A stretch of DNA of 64,000 nucleotides from CAZMXS01 sp964570325 (GCA_964570325.1 CAZMXS010000018.1:1-64000), one strand, 5' to 3'. Positions 47,754 through 57,791 are shown, numbered from the stretch's first letter. Translations and numbers: made by a program. The notes: a model not told the origin generated them from the letters alone.

Positions 47754-48839
47754 CTACACCGGGAGCCGGATGAAGAAGGTCGTCCCCTGCCCCGGCGCGG
47801 ATTCGAACGTCAATTGGCCGCCGTGCGCTTCCACGATGGATTTGGCGATCGCCATGCCCAGGCCGGTGCCCTTGGTTTTCCCAAAGGTGGCAAACGGCTC
47901 AAATATCCGGGCCTTGAACTCCTCGGGCAAACCCGGCCCGTTATCCGCGACGGAAAGCACCACCGCATTGCCGCAATCTTCAGCGTTCACCGTAACCGTA
48001 CCCGGTCGGCCTGCGAACGCCTCCACGGAGTTGTTGATCAGGTTTTGCAGCACGCGCAACAGTTTTCCCTCATCCACGACGATTTGCCGGGCCAAGGGGC
48101 GAATGTTAAGCTGGATCCCCTGCGCCCGATAGACATTGTTCAGGCGCGACAACCCCGCGAACAATGTTTCCAGGCTGGTAGCGGTTTTGTGCAACGTGGC
48201 CTGGCCGCGCGAAAATTCCAGAATTTCCTCGACCATCCCCTGCAGGCGGTTCATCTGTTTTTGGATAAACTCGCAATTCTCCTTCGTTGTCGCATCGTTC
48301 GCCCGGCGCAGAATCAGGTCTGTCGCCATCTGAATTACCGCAAATGGATTGCGCAGATCATGAACAATGGTGCCGGCCATCTCGCCGATGACCGCAAGGC
48401 GTTCCCGGCGGTTGCGCTCTTCAACATAGCGGGCGTTCGATTCGCGCAGCTTGCGGATGATGTGGAACGCGACACGCAGGGTGCCCTGGCTGCCGGCCGC
48501 CTCGCACGCCGCGATCACCGCGGAACTCGGAATGCGCGCCAGTACCGTGTCCCGCCCCGCCACCACGGCGCCGGCGCTGCGCGGCAGGCCATCCAGCACG
48601 CCCAGTTCGCCGAAGAAATCGTTTTCCTTCACAATGGCAATCGGCAGTTCCCGGCCGGTCGCGTCCCGCTTGACCAGCCGCACGATCCCCTGCAGCACCA
48701 GGTAGATACTGTCCGCCGCATCGCCCTCGCGGAACACGACCGCACCCTCGGCCACCGGCTGGATCTCGGCCGCCCGCATCAGGCTTTCGGCCAGTTCCAC
48801 GCCGAACAGTTCCAAGAACATATGGTGCCGCAATTCCAT
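47754..48839 (-). CDS. Cyclic-nucleotide-binding-domain histidine kinase
   Basis: 361 residues. Residues about 8-120 form a CRP-like cNMP-binding domain ('FREGDAADSIYLVLQGIVRL', 'DFFGELGVLDGLPRSAGAVV'). The phosphoacceptor 'GEMAGTIVHDLRNPFAVIQM' (around residue 160) follows, then a HATPase_c domain with 'RVLQNLINNSVEAFA', 'DNGPGLPEEFKARIFEPF' and 'GTGLGMAIAKSIVEAHGGQL'. No membrane helix or receiver domain is present. The family couples ligand or ionic cues to phosphotransfer. It starts six bases after the double-cNMP gene, whose end provides the GGAG ribosome-binding site, so the two are coupled. The REC-PAS-PocR protein divergent from that pair is a likely partner. Confidence 0.9.
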   Translation of the reverse strand: MELRHHMFLELFGVELAESLMRAAEIQPVAEGAVVFREGDAADSIYLVLQGIVRLVKRDATGRELPIAIVKENDFFGELGVLDGLPRSAGAVVAGRDTVLARIPSSAVIAACEAAGSQGTLRVAFHIIRKLRESNARYVEERNRRERLAVIGEMAGTIVHDLRNPFAVIQMATDLILRRANDATTKENCEFIQKQMNRLQGMVEEILEFSRGQATLHKTATSLETLFAGLSRLNNVYRAQGIQLNIRPLARQIVVDEGKLLRVLQNLINNSVEAFAGRPGTVTVNAEDCGNAVVLSVADNGPGLPEEFKARIFEPFATFGKTKGTGLGMAIAKSIVEAHGGQLTFESAPGQGTTFFIRLPV

Positions 48840-48845
48840 GCCACG

Positions 48846-49649
48846 CTACTCCAAGGCCGCCAGCGCCAGGGCCGGGTAGCTCCGCACCACGGCCAGTCGC
48901 GATGATTCGTCAATCGCAACCAACATCGAAGTGGTCTTGGCCTTGACCGTCACCGTATGCGGCGCGCCGCGCAAATACTCGCCCAACGCCAGGAACCCGC
49001 CCTCCAACGAACCGGGCGTGATGGGGTCCGGCCAGCCCTCGATTTCGAGCACCCCGTCCACCAACTGGAAAAGCGTGCGCGCCGCCTCGCCGCGGGCCAG
49101 CACGGTCTCGCCGGCTTTTTTGACCAGGTGGCGCGCGTTCAGCGTCGTCAACTGTTCCAGCCGGCTGAGGTGCTCCGAAGTTTCCTTGAGGCGGACCGTA
49201 AATTGCCGGCACAGCAGCCGGGTCAGCCCCGGGTACGATTCCAGGATGGTGTCCAAGTGCGCCGGCCGCAGGCGCAGCGCAACGACCGCGCCGACACAAC
49301 GAACCGAAGCGGTCCGGGGGAACGCCCCGAGATACGCCATCTCACCAACGAAAGTAGGCGTAGCCGGATCGCTGGAAATCATCGCCAGCGTACTCGGCCG
49401 CAGCACGCTGTGGTCGCCTGCGGTCTGCTCCACAATATAGCTGCCGGTCAAGACCAGGTAGATGTCCTGATCCACATCGCCTTCGCGCACCATCAGTTCG
49501 TCGTTGTGGAATCGCAACGCCGGAATGTCCGGGAAACGCCTCAGGAACTTCTCAATTTCCGGATCCAACGCCAATGTGGCGAACTGGTCAATCTCACATG
49601 GTTCAGGCACGGCCGCCTCCCGCGTTACCATTCCGCCTGTATCATACAT
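48846..49649 (-). CDS. Double cyclic-nucleotide-binding-domain protein
   Basis: About 267 residues made of two cNMP-binding-like beta barrels, roughly residues 35-140 ('VREGDVDQDIYLVLTGSYIV', 'FVGEMAYLGAFPRTASVRCV') and 175-265 ('KAGETVLARGEAARTLFQLV', 'GGFLALGEYLRGAPHTVTVK'). There is no helix-turn-helix and no kinase, so it is a sensor or adaptor, not a transcription factor. It is the first gene of a pair with the cNMP histidine kinase. The start is uncertain: ATG 49649 or 49631, with no clear ribosome-binding site at either; the frame is open upstream only to a TTG. Confidence 0.8.
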   Translation of the reverse strand: MYDTGGMVTREAAVPEPCEIDQFATLALDPEIEKFLRRFPDIPALRFHNDELMVREGDVDQDIYLVLTGSYIVEQTAGDHSVLRPSTLAMISSDPATPTFVGEMAYLGAFPRTASVRCVGAVVALRLRPAHLDTILESYPGLTRLLCRQFTVRLKETSEHLSRLEQLTTLNARHLVKKAGETVLARGEAARTLFQLVDGVLEIEGWPDPITPGSLEGGFLALGEYLRGAPHTVTVKAKTTSMLVAIDESSRLAVVRSYPALALAALE

Positions 49650-49809
49650 CGGGCGGGCGCGAAAAGGAAAAAGGAGCCTCGGCGTTTCTATCTTTTTTAT
49701 TGTCAAATGGCTTTCCTGCCGCCCGCCAGCGCGCTAGACTTCCAGCCGCTGAAAGGAATTCTTGATCTTACTCATGAGCATCCGATCAGGTGTATGAGTT
49801 CATTGCCAA

Positions 49810-51270
49810 ATGAACACGACGAAATCCTTGCGCGTCTTGTTGATTGAAGATTCGTCAATGGACGCAGAACTCCTGGAACTGGATCTGCGGCGGGGCGGAT
49901 ATCAAGTGTACCTGCATCGTTGTGACACCGCAAAGGGCATGCGGGAAGGGTTGGCGCGCGGCGGTTGGGATTTAATCATTTCCGATTATATGCTGCCCGG
50001 CTTTGGCGGTCTGGAGGCTTTGGAGATTTACAAAGAGTCGGGGTTGGACATTCCATTCATCCTGCTCTCGGGCGCGGTCACCGAAGAAGTCGCCGCCGAG
50101 GCAATGGTGCGCGGCGCGCACGATTGTGTGCTAAAGGACCGGCGCGCGCGGCTGCTGCCGGCCATCGAACGCGAGTTGCAGGAGTGCCAGGTGCGGCGTG
50201 AAAAACGCGAAAACGAAATTCGTTTCCGCAATCTTTTCCTGACCATGGCGCAAGGGGTGGTCTACCAGGCGGCAGACGGCCGGATCACGGCCGCCAATCC
50301 GGCCGCCGAGCGTATCTTGGGACTGTCCCTCGAAGAAATGCGGGGCCTGACTTCCGTGAATCCCCGCTGGCGGACAATTCACGAAGATGGGTCTGACCTG
50401 CCGGGCACGGAACATCCGGCCATGGTGGCCTTGCGAACGGGGAAGCCGGTGTACAACACGATCATGGGGGTCTTCCACCCGGGAGAAAACCGGCACCGCT
50501 GGATTATCGTCAATGCGATCCCGCAATTCCGACCCAACGAAAGCGCGCCATTCGAGGTATATGCCTCGTTTACGGACATCACCGAGCGCAAGTTAATGGA
50601 AGAGAAACTGCGCGAACAGGAAAAGGCTTTGCAGGGCAAGCTGCAACTCATCACATCGCCGGACGTGGAGATTACACCGGACGAGCTGCGCTCAATCCTT
50701 GACGTGCCGGCCCTTCAGGAATTGATGAACGAGTTTTACGCCGTGACGGGGATCGGTATTGGGATCGGCGACCTGAACGGCAGGATGTTGGTGATGACCG
50801 GCTGGCAGGACATTTGCACCCGCTTTCACCGAGTCCACCCGGAAACCGCAAAAAACTGCATCGAAAGCGACCTGTACCTGAGCGAACACGGCAAACCCGG
50901 CCGGTTCGTGCCCTACCGCTGCAAGAACCACATGTGGGACATTATCACGCCGATTACCGTGGAGGGCAAGCACTTCGCCAATATCTACCTGGGGCAGTTC
51001 TTCTATGAGGATGAAGCGCCTGACTTCAATCTTTTCGTCCAGCAAGCGGAGCGATACGGCTTCGCCCAGCAGGAATATCTGGCGGCATTACAATCCGTGC
51101 CGCGCTGGAGCCGCGAAAAGGTCACCCACGTGATGCGGTTCTACACCCGGCTCGCCGATATGATCGCCCGCTTGAGCTACAGCAGCGTCAAGCTGGCCAA
51201 GGCGCTGCAAATGCAGCGGCCGCCGGATAACCAGCGGGACACGCCGCCGCCCATCGGCGCGAATAAGTAA
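49810..51270 (+). CDS. REC-PAS-PocR signalling protein without an output domain
   Basis: 486 residues. A receiver domain (1-125; phospho-Asp in 'LIISDYMLPGFGGLEAL', Lys in 'CVLKDRRARLLPAI') is followed by a PAS domain (about 145-265; 'GVVYQAADGRITAANPAAER') and a PocR sensor domain (about 295-465; 'GIGIGDLNGRMLVMTGWQDI', 'CKNHMWDIITPITVEGKHFA', 'GQFFYEDEAPDF'). PocR domains bind small molecules such as short polyols. No kinase, DNA-binding or cyclase domain follows, so output must be by protein contact. It is divergent from the cNMP-domain pair and a likely phosphotransfer partner of that kinase. No strong ribosome-binding site precedes ATG 49810. Confidence 0.87.
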   Translation: MNTTKSLRVLLIEDSSMDAELLELDLRRGGYQVYLHRCDTAKGMREGLARGGWDLIISDYMLPGFGGLEALEIYKESGLDIPFILLSGAVTEEVAAEAMVRGAHDCVLKDRRARLLPAIERELQECQVRREKRENEIRFRNLFLTMAQGVVYQAADGRITAANPAAERILGLSLEEMRGLTSVNPRWRTIHEDGSDLPGTEHPAMVALRTGKPVYNTIMGVFHPGENRHRWIIVNAIPQFRPNESAPFEVYASFTDITERKLMEEKLREQEKALQGKLQLITSPDVEITPDELRSILDVPALQELMNEFYAVTGIGIGIGDLNGRMLVMTGWQDICTRFHRVHPETAKNCIESDLYLSEHGKPGRFVPYRCKNHMWDIITPITVEGKHFANIYLGQFFYEDEAPDFNLFVQQAERYGFAQQEYLAALQSVPRWSREKVTHVMRFYTRLADMIARLSYSSVKLAKALQMQRPPDNQRDTPPPIGANK

Positions 51271-51444
51271 ACTGGGCATTCCGGCCGACTCCCGCCGCGG
51301 GAGTCAGCTAGAAAAAGATGGCTTCCTGGTCCATTGATAATTTGAAAACGCTCATAAGAAAAAAGCTTGCCACTTTCCGCGAATTTCTGCAAACGTGTGC
51401 ATAGCAATCGGCAATCGGAGTTTATCTCACAGGAGTTCAGCAAA

Positions 51445-54400
51445 ATGATCCGAATCCTAATGGCGGCTTTGGTGTTGATGGTAATTGAGAGCGGTTGCAA
51501 GCTAAGACCAGGCACGACTGAAAAGCCGGCGGAAGTGGCGCAACCGGTTGTGATACCTGAACCGGCAATTCGCGAGTCGGCGCCTTTCACTGCGCCATTG
51601 CGGAACGACGGGAGCTGGGTGGCGACTGCCGCTTCCCAGGAAAGCACTAACTTCATTGCGCCGCTTGCGATTGACGGCCGGCCGGATACCCGCTGGAGCA
51701 GCGAGTTTCAAGACAACCAATGGTGGCAAGTTGATTTCGGCCGTGAACACTTGCTCGCCAATATCCTCTTAAAGTGGGAAGACGCTTACGCCCGCACCTA
51801 TCGCGTCCAGCTTTCCACCAACGGCACAGATTGGATCACCGTCCATGAGGAACTGAATGGCAATGGCGGCGCTGATCTCGTGACCTTTGAACGCCAACCC
51901 GCACGCTATGTGCGAATTGAATGCGGACGCCGCGCCACCCCTTGGGGCGCGTCGCTGATTGAGGTCGAATTCAACACCCCCGAACCGGTGCGCACCGAGG
52001 CCAGCGCTTCCTCCGGCACCGGCGATTACGCGCCCAAGTACGCCATTGACGGCAAACCGGATACCCGCTGGTCCAGCAACTTCAACGATGCCGAATGGTG
52101 GCAGGTTCGCTTTGACAAGCCGCAGACTTTGGCCGGCCTCAATATCGCCTGGGAAACGGCGTTCGCCGAGAAATATGAAATCGCCGTTTCCATGGATGGT
52201 CAGGAATGGCGCACCATCTACCAGGTCACGGAGGGCGATGGCCACACAGACATGCTGTTCTTCCAGCCGGTTGAGGCGCAGTATCTGCGGATCGTTTGCC
52301 AGCAGCGCGGCACCGGCTGGGGCAATTCGATCTGGGATGTGACCTTCTACGACCAGGACCACGCGCCGCTGGTGACCGCCACCTCCGCGCGACCGGAAAC
52401 CCCTGCCGCACTTGCGCTGGATGGCCGTCCGGACACGGCTTGGCAATCCGTGGCCGACGGCGAACAAGCCATCACTTTCCAACTCCCCGAACAACGCAAC
52501 TTGGGCGGCATCGAGCTGATCTGGGGTGACCACTATGCCCGGGTATATGATATTGAATGCTCGCCCGACGGCATCAACTGGAGCACCGTTGCCAAGGAAC
52601 GCAACGGCAATGGCGCCCGGGATTACGTATTCTTCCCGGCCACCGCGGCGCGATATGTCCGCATCAATTGCCGGGAAAGCGGCTCCGGCACCGGTTACGC
52701 ATTGGCGCACGCGGAGTTCAAGGGCGGCGAGGAGCAGGCCACTCCGCTGCGCGCTTACCAGTCCAAAGCGCTCGATGCCCGCCCCGGCATGTATCCGCGG
52801 TGGCTTCGCCGCGAGCAGGAGTTCTGGACGGTCGTCGGCGAGCTCGGCGACCCGGTGGAAAGCCTGATCACGGAAAGCGGCGTTTATGAACCCGCCAAGG
52901 GCGATTTTTCCGTGATGCCGTTCATCTTTACGGACGGACGGCTTACCGGCTGGGCGGACGTGCAACTGGAACAGTTCCTCGTGAACAGCAATCTTCCACT
53001 GCCCTCCGTGCGGTGGACCGCCGCGGACTGGACGCTTGAAATCACCCCGCTGGTCTATGGCCCGCCGGGCCAGACCCGCGCGGCCGTACGCTATCGTTTC
53101 GTCAACACCGCCAGTCGGGACTTTGCCGGCAAGCTGGGCCTGGCGATCCGCCCGGTGCAGGTCAATCCGGTATGGCAATACGGCGGTTTCAGCGCGATCC
53201 ACAAGGCCGAGTTCATTACCAACACCACGCCGGCTGTCCTGCGGATCAACGACCGGGTCCGCGTCGTTTTCGCCACCCCGCCGGCCGCGCTGGGCGCCGC
53301 GCCGCTGGAGGAGGGCGACGCCGTGGATTTCCTTGCCACAGGAACAACTCCCGCATCACGGCAAGCCGGTGAGAAGGAGGGCAAAACCAGCGCGGCCGTG
53401 CTTTACGACCTGCAAGTGCCGGCCGGCGGCACGCGCGATATCGTGGTCGGTTATCCGCTGCATGACGCTTCCGGGATTGATCCGGCCTTCACCCTTGCGC
53501 CGGACACCGCCTTCGCGCAAAAGCAGGCGGAACTGGCGCAGCGCTGGGCGGAAACCCTGGACGGCGTTACCATTCGCATCCCCGAGCAGCGGCTCATTGA
53601 TGTGATGAAGAGCAACCTCGGCTACGTGCTGATCAATCGCGACAGTCCGTGGTTCAAACCGGGTTCGCGCAACTATAACCACTCCTGGATGCGCGACGGC
53701 GCGCTGACCGGGGTGGCGATGTTGCGGATGGGCAAGCCGGAACTGCCCGGTGAGTTCATCCGGGCATTCAATGGTTTCGTCGGCGACGACGGTTGGGTAC
53801 CGTTCATCATCATGGAGGACGGCCGGCCCAACACCTTCAACACCGATCCGAACAGCGGCGAGGGCCAGGAATACGACAGCCAGGGCCAGTTCCCCTTTAT
53901 TGTGCGTCAGTATTACGATTTCACCGGCGACGCGGCGCTGTTGCGCGATGTCTATCCAAAAGTGGTTAAAGCCTTGCGGTTCGCCCAGGAACTGCGCCGC
54001 CGCCGGATGACCGATGAATACCGCGACGACCCCGCCAAGCGCCCTTATTTCGGCATCCTGCCGCCTTCAAACAGCCACGAGGGCTACTACCCGGCCAAGA
54101 CCAGCTACTGGGACGATTTCTGGGTGCTCAAGGGGTTCAAGGACGGCGCTTATCTCGCAACCGTGCTCGGTCAGACCAATGACGCGGCCTGGATGCAGGC
54201 CGAGGCAAACGACTTCCGTCAATGCCTTTACAATTCCATGCGACTGGTCATGCAGACCAATAACATGGACCACCTGCCAGGCTGCGTGGAACTGGGCGAC
54301 ACCGACCCCACGTCCACCTCCGTCGCTATCATGGCCTGCGACGAAATGGATTATCTGCCGCAACCCTATGGCGCCAACACGTTCGATATCTTCTACCGGG

Positions 54401-54972
54401 ACTTCCATCGGCGCATTGACCCCGGCGACGCGGTCACGTTCACGCCCTACGAATGTCGCAACGCGGATGTATTTGTCCGGATGAACCAACGCGAACGCGC
54501 ACTGGAAATGCTGCGCTATTTCACCAGCCAATGCACCCGGCCGCACAACTGGAACCACCTGGCCGAGGTGGTTCACGCCAAGCCGCGCTCGCCGTCGTAC
54601 ATTGGCGATATGCCACACACCTGGTGCGGCTCCGACTACATCAACGCCGTCCGCTCCATCTTCGCCTACGAGGTCGGCGACCGGCTCGTGCTCGCCGGCG
54701 GCGTGGATCCGGCCTGGTTCAAGGATGGCATCGAAGTCAAAGGGGTGCCGACCCAGTTCGGCCCCGTGGACTATACAATCCGGGAGGCCGGCGACGCGGT
54801 CACGATTCGGGTCAGCGGCGCGGCCGCGCCGGCGGGCGGATTCGCGATCCCGCTGCCGGAATCCCTGAAGTCCAAGACGGCCACAGTTGACGGCCAACCT
54901 GCTGCGGTCACGAACGGCGCCGTCCAGTTCGCCAAATTGCCGGCGGAAATCCGTATCGCCGCAGCGGAGTGA
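51445..54972 (+). CDS. Secreted triple-discoidin, six-hairpin glycosidase-like protein
   Basis: 1,175 residues. A signal peptide with a Cys ('MVIESGCKL', an imperfect lipobox) is followed by three F5/8-type C (discoidin/CBM32-like) domains at about 55-175, 180-300 and 310-430, each with 'IDGRPDTRWSS'-type ligand-loop motifs. A beta-sandwich part (about 440-700) leads into an (alpha/alpha)6 barrel from about 715, with 'NYNHSWMRDGALTGVAMLRM' and 'GEGQEYDSQGQFPFIVRQYY'. The layout is that of six-hairpin glycosidases; which polysaccharide it cuts cannot be read from sequence. An AGGAG ribosome-binding site 9 bases before ATG 51445 fixes the start. It lies upstream of and convergent with glgP. Confidence 0.83.
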   Translation: MIRILMAALVLMVIESGCKLRPGTTEKPAEVAQPVVIPEPAIRESAPFTAPLRNDGSWVATAASQESTNFIAPLAIDGRPDTRWSSEFQDNQWWQVDFGREHLLANILLKWEDAYARTYRVQLSTNGTDWITVHEELNGNGGADLVTFERQPARYVRIECGRRATPWGASLIEVEFNTPEPVRTEASASSGTGDYAPKYAIDGKPDTRWSSNFNDAEWWQVRFDKPQTLAGLNIAWETAFAEKYEIAVSMDGQEWRTIYQVTEGDGHTDMLFFQPVEAQYLRIVCQQRGTGWGNSIWDVTFYDQDHAPLVTATSARPETPAALALDGRPDTAWQSVADGEQAITFQLPEQRNLGGIELIWGDHYARVYDIECSPDGINWSTVAKERNGNGARDYVFFPATAARYVRINCRESGSGTGYALAHAEFKGGEEQATPLRAYQSKALDARPGMYPRWLRREQEFWTVVGELGDPVESLITESGVYEPAKGDFSVMPFIFTDGRLTGWADVQLEQFLVNSNLPLPSVRWTAADWTLEITPLVYGPPGQTRAAVRYRFVNTASRDFAGKLGLAIRPVQVNPVWQYGGFSAIHKAEFITNTTPAVLRINDRVRVVFATPPAALGAAPLEEGDAVDFLATGTTPASRQAGEKEGKTSAAVLYDLQVPAGGTRDIVVGYPLHDASGIDPAFTLAPDTAFAQKQAELAQRWAETLDGVTIRIPEQRLIDVMKSNLGYVLINRDSPWFKPGSRNYNHSWMRDGALTGVAMLRMGKPELPGEFIRAFNGFVGDDGWVPFIIMEDGRPNTFNTDPNSGEGQEYDSQGQFPFIVRQYYDFTGDAALLRDVYPKVVKALRFAQELRRRRMTDEYRDDPAKRPYFGILPPSNSHEGYYPAKTSYWDDFWVLKGFKDGAYLATVLGQTNDAAWMQAEANDFRQCLYNSMRLVMQTNNMDHLPGCVELGDTDPTSTSVAIMACDEMDYLPQPYGANTFDIFYRDFHRRIDPGDAVTFTPYECRNADVFVRMNQRERALEMLRYFTSQCTRPHNWNHLAEVVHAKPRSPSYIGDMPHTWCGSDYINAVRSIFAYEVGDRLVLAGGVDPAWFKDGIEVKGVPTQFGPVDYTIREAGDAVTIRVSGAAAPAGGFAIPLPESLKSKTATVDGQPAAVTNGAVQFAKLPAEIRIAAAE

Positions 54973-55274
54973 TCCGAAACATTTCGGTCTGGGAAACCGG
55001 CCGCCGGGATGATTGCCACACGCGAATCGCCCGGTGGCGCCCGGCTCCGATCGCGCGCCGGTTGGTTGCCTGACCACTTGCTCACGCTTGGAGGCACGGG
55101 GAGGGATTCCGGTATCCGGGTACTCCGCGCGAGCCGCAGTCACACCCGCCTTTGCGGGCACGAAACAAAATCCCGCACCCATCCTGCGAAGCGGACGGGT
55201 GCGGGTTGACACCGGTCTCTTTCCCTATCTTCCCGGCTAACGTCGCAGCAACCCAATGGTTCCCGCCACCACGC
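54973..55274. other. Intergenic region between convergent glycosidase-like gene and glgP
   Basis: 302 bases without a gene. It contains a small perfect hairpin CCCGC-CTTT-GCGGG (55145-55158), reminiscent of REP-type intergenic palindromes, and the larger terminator-like hairpin at 55172-55205. Confidence 0.5.
55172..55205 (-). terminator. Rho-independent terminator of glgP
   Basis: CCCGCACCC (55172-55180) pairs perfectly with GGGTGCGGG (55197-55205), with a short imperfect inner stem. Read on the minus strand the hairpin is followed by ATTTTGTTT, the U-rich tail expected for a terminator downstream of glgP. On the plus strand no T-run follows. Confidence 0.65.
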
Positions 55275-57791
55275 TCATTCGCTGTTCGGCATCTCGATCG
55301 GGCACGACGGTAGCCGCCAGATATCGCGGGCGTATTCCTGAATGGTGCGATCCGAGCTGAACTTGCCCATGTGGGCAATATTCATGACGCTCATCCGCGT
55401 CCAGCGATCCAGATCGCGATAGGTCTCGTCCACCTTCCGCTGAGTCTCGACATAGGACTGGAAATCGGCGAGGTGGAAGTAATGGTCGCCCCAGTTTAGC
55501 AGGGAATCGTAGATCGGCTGGAACAACGCCGGCTGTTCGAGATCGAAAAACGCGCTGTGGATAGTGTCGAGCACCCGTTTGATCTCCGGATTTCGGTTGT
55601 AATAGTCCCACGGGTTGTACGTGTTCTCGCGCCGCATCCGCTCGATCTCCTCGACCGTATGGCCGAACAGGAAGAAGTTGTCGGCCCCGACCTCCTCGCG
55701 AATCTCAATGTTGGCGCCGTCCAGCGTGCCGATCGTGAGCGCGCCGTTGAGCGCGAACTTCATGTTGCCGGTGCCGCTGGCCTCGGTGCCGGCGGTACTG
55801 ATCTGCTCGCTCAGGTCGGTAGCCGGAATGATCCGCTCGGCCAGCGAGACGCGGTAGTCGCTCAAGAATACCATCCGCATCTTGCCGTTGACGTCCGGGT
55901 CATTGTTGACGATGCCGGCGACATCATTGATCAGCTTGATGATCAACTTGGCCATGTAATAACCCGGCGCCGCCTTGCCGCCGAAAATGAAGGTTCGCGG
56001 CTGCGCGTCGAGCTGCGGGTTGTCCTTGAGTTGGAAATAACGGTGGATGATGTGCAGGACGTTGAGCACCTGCCGCTTGTACTCGTGCAGCCGCTTGACC
56101 TGCGTGTCAAACAACGAGTCGGGATCAATGCGGACCCCGTGCTGCTGGCGGATATACTCGGCCAGCCGCACCTTGTTCTCGCGCTTGACCGCGCGCAGGC
56201 GCTCCTTGAAACCGTTGTCGTCCACCGCGCCGGCAAGCTGCCGAAGCTGGTAGAGATCCTTGATCCAGCCGTCGCCAATGCGCTCGGTGATCAGCGCCGC
56301 GAGGCCCGGGTTGCACTTCAGCAGCCAGCGGCGCTGAGTGATGCCGTTGGTCTTGTTGTTGAACTTCTCGGGCCACAGCTCATAGAAATCGCGGAACAGC
56401 GAACTCTTCAGCAGCTCCGAGTGCAATTGCGCGACGCCGTTGACGCTGTGGCCGCCGACGACGCAAAGGTTGGCCATGCGCACCTGCCGCTCGTGGCCCT
56501 CCTGGATCAGCGACATGCGCGCGAGACGGTCGTTATCACCGGGGAATTTGTTGACGACCTGGCGCATAAATCGGCGATTGATCTCGTAGATGATCTGAAG
56601 ATGACGCGGCAGGAATTCCTCAAACAGGCGGACCGACCATTTTTCGAGCGACTCCGGCATCAGTGTGTGATTGGTGTAGCCGATTGTGTTGCGGGTCGCC
56701 TCCCAGGCGTCGTCCCATTCCATGCGCTCCTGGTCGAGCAGAATCCGCATCAGCTCGGCCACGCTCATCGCCGGATGGGTGTCGTTGAGCTGGATGGCCA
56801 CCTTGTCCGGGAAAGCGCGGAAGTCGCTGTTGGTTACCTTGAAGCGGCGCACGATGTCCTGAATCGAGGTCGAGACGAAGAAATACTGCTGCTTGAAACG
56901 CAGTTCACGGCCTTGCTCGATCAGGTCATTCGGGTAGAGCACCTTGGTGATGTTCTCGCTCAATGTCCGGCGCTCGTAGGCTTTGACGTAGTCGCCGTTG
57001 TTGAAGAACTGAAGGTTGAACTCCTCCGGCGCCTTGGCGGTCCACAACCGCAGGTTGTTCACCGTGTTGTTGCCGTAGCCCGCGATTGGAAAGTCGTATG
57101 GGATGCCGATGACGGTGTCCGCCGCGACCCAGCGCGGGAACATGCGGCCGCCCTCGTAGTCGTTGACGACATGCCCGCCGAAATGGACCGGGAATTGGAA
57201 CTCGGGCCGCTCCATCTCCCAGGGACAGCCGTAGCGCAGCCAGTTGTCCGGCTCCTCGAGCTGGTAGCCATCCTTGATCTCCTGGCGAAAGATGCCGTAG
57301 TCGTAGCGCACCCCGTAGCCGTAACCCGGCAGTTCCAGCGTGGCCATCGAGTCGAGGAAGCAGGCCGCCAGCCGACCCAGACCGCCGTTGCCGAGCCCGG
57401 CGTCGCTCTCGACATCGCGGAGTTGGAACCAGTCCAGGCCGAGTTCATTCATTGCCTGCACCACATTCTTGTCCAGTCGCAGGTTGACCACGTTGGTCCC
57501 CATCGCGCGGCCGATCAGGTATTCCATCGAGAGGTAATAGATCCGCTTGACATTTTTCTTGTAGTAAGTTTGCTGGGTCTGGATCCAACGCTCGATCAAC
57601 CGGTCGCGCACGGTCATCGCGAGCGCATAGAACCGGTCATGCGCGGTGGCCGAATACTGGTCCTTGGCCAGGGTATACTTCAAGTGATTTTGAAAGCTGA
57701 GCTTGATGGCCTCCACCGACCCCAGCTTGTGGTAATTGCGCAGCAGATATTCGACATTATTCTCGCGATCTGGCATCTCGCCGTTGCTCAT
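55275..57791 (-). CDS. glgP: Glycogen/starch phosphorylase
   Basis: 838 residues, normal for the family. 'YYLSMEYLIGRAMGTNVVNL', 'GLGNGGLGRLAACFLDSMA', 'RIDPDSLFDTQVKRLHEYKR' and the pyridoxal-phosphate site 'EASGTGNMKFALNGALTIGT' (Lys near residue 680) are all intact. It releases glucose 1-phosphate from alpha-1,4-glucans in the cytoplasm. ATG 57791 follows AAAGGAG. It lies 92 bases downstream of a cation/proton antiporter gene and 1.8 kb from a PTS EIIA gene on the same strand, so phosphotransfer control of glycogen use is plausible. Confidence 0.96.
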   Translation of the reverse strand: MSNGEMPDRENNVEYLLRNYHKLGSVEAIKLSFQNHLKYTLAKDQYSATAHDRFYALAMTVRDRLIERWIQTQQTYYKKNVKRIYYLSMEYLIGRAMGTNVVNLRLDKNVVQAMNELGLDWFQLRDVESDAGLGNGGLGRLAACFLDSMATLELPGYGYGVRYDYGIFRQEIKDGYQLEEPDNWLRYGCPWEMERPEFQFPVHFGGHVVNDYEGGRMFPRWVAADTVIGIPYDFPIAGYGNNTVNNLRLWTAKAPEEFNLQFFNNGDYVKAYERRTLSENITKVLYPNDLIEQGRELRFKQQYFFVSTSIQDIVRRFKVTNSDFRAFPDKVAIQLNDTHPAMSVAELMRILLDQERMEWDDAWEATRNTIGYTNHTLMPESLEKWSVRLFEEFLPRHLQIIYEINRRFMRQVVNKFPGDNDRLARMSLIQEGHERQVRMANLCVVGGHSVNGVAQLHSELLKSSLFRDFYELWPEKFNNKTNGITQRRWLLKCNPGLAALITERIGDGWIKDLYQLRQLAGAVDDNGFKERLRAVKRENKVRLAEYIRQQHGVRIDPDSLFDTQVKRLHEYKRQVLNVLHIIHRYFQLKDNPQLDAQPRTFIFGGKAAPGYYMAKLIIKLINDVAGIVNNDPDVNGKMRMVFLSDYRVSLAERIIPATDLSEQISTAGTEASGTGNMKFALNGALTIGTLDGANIEIREEVGADNFFLFGHTVEEIERMRRENTYNPWDYYNRNPEIKRVLDTIHSAFFDLEQPALFQPIYDSLLNWGDHYFHLADFQSYVETQRKVDETYRDLDRWTRMSVMNIAHMGKFSSDRTIQEYARDIWRLPSCPIEMPNSE

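Noticed and set aside
47740..47762. tRNA-like 5' fragment (rc contains GGTGTAGCTCAGT)
   Set aside because: It lies at the end of the histidine kinase gene, where it encodes the normal 'RLPV' C-terminus plus stop. No other tRNA arms follow, so the resemblance to a D-arm is chance.
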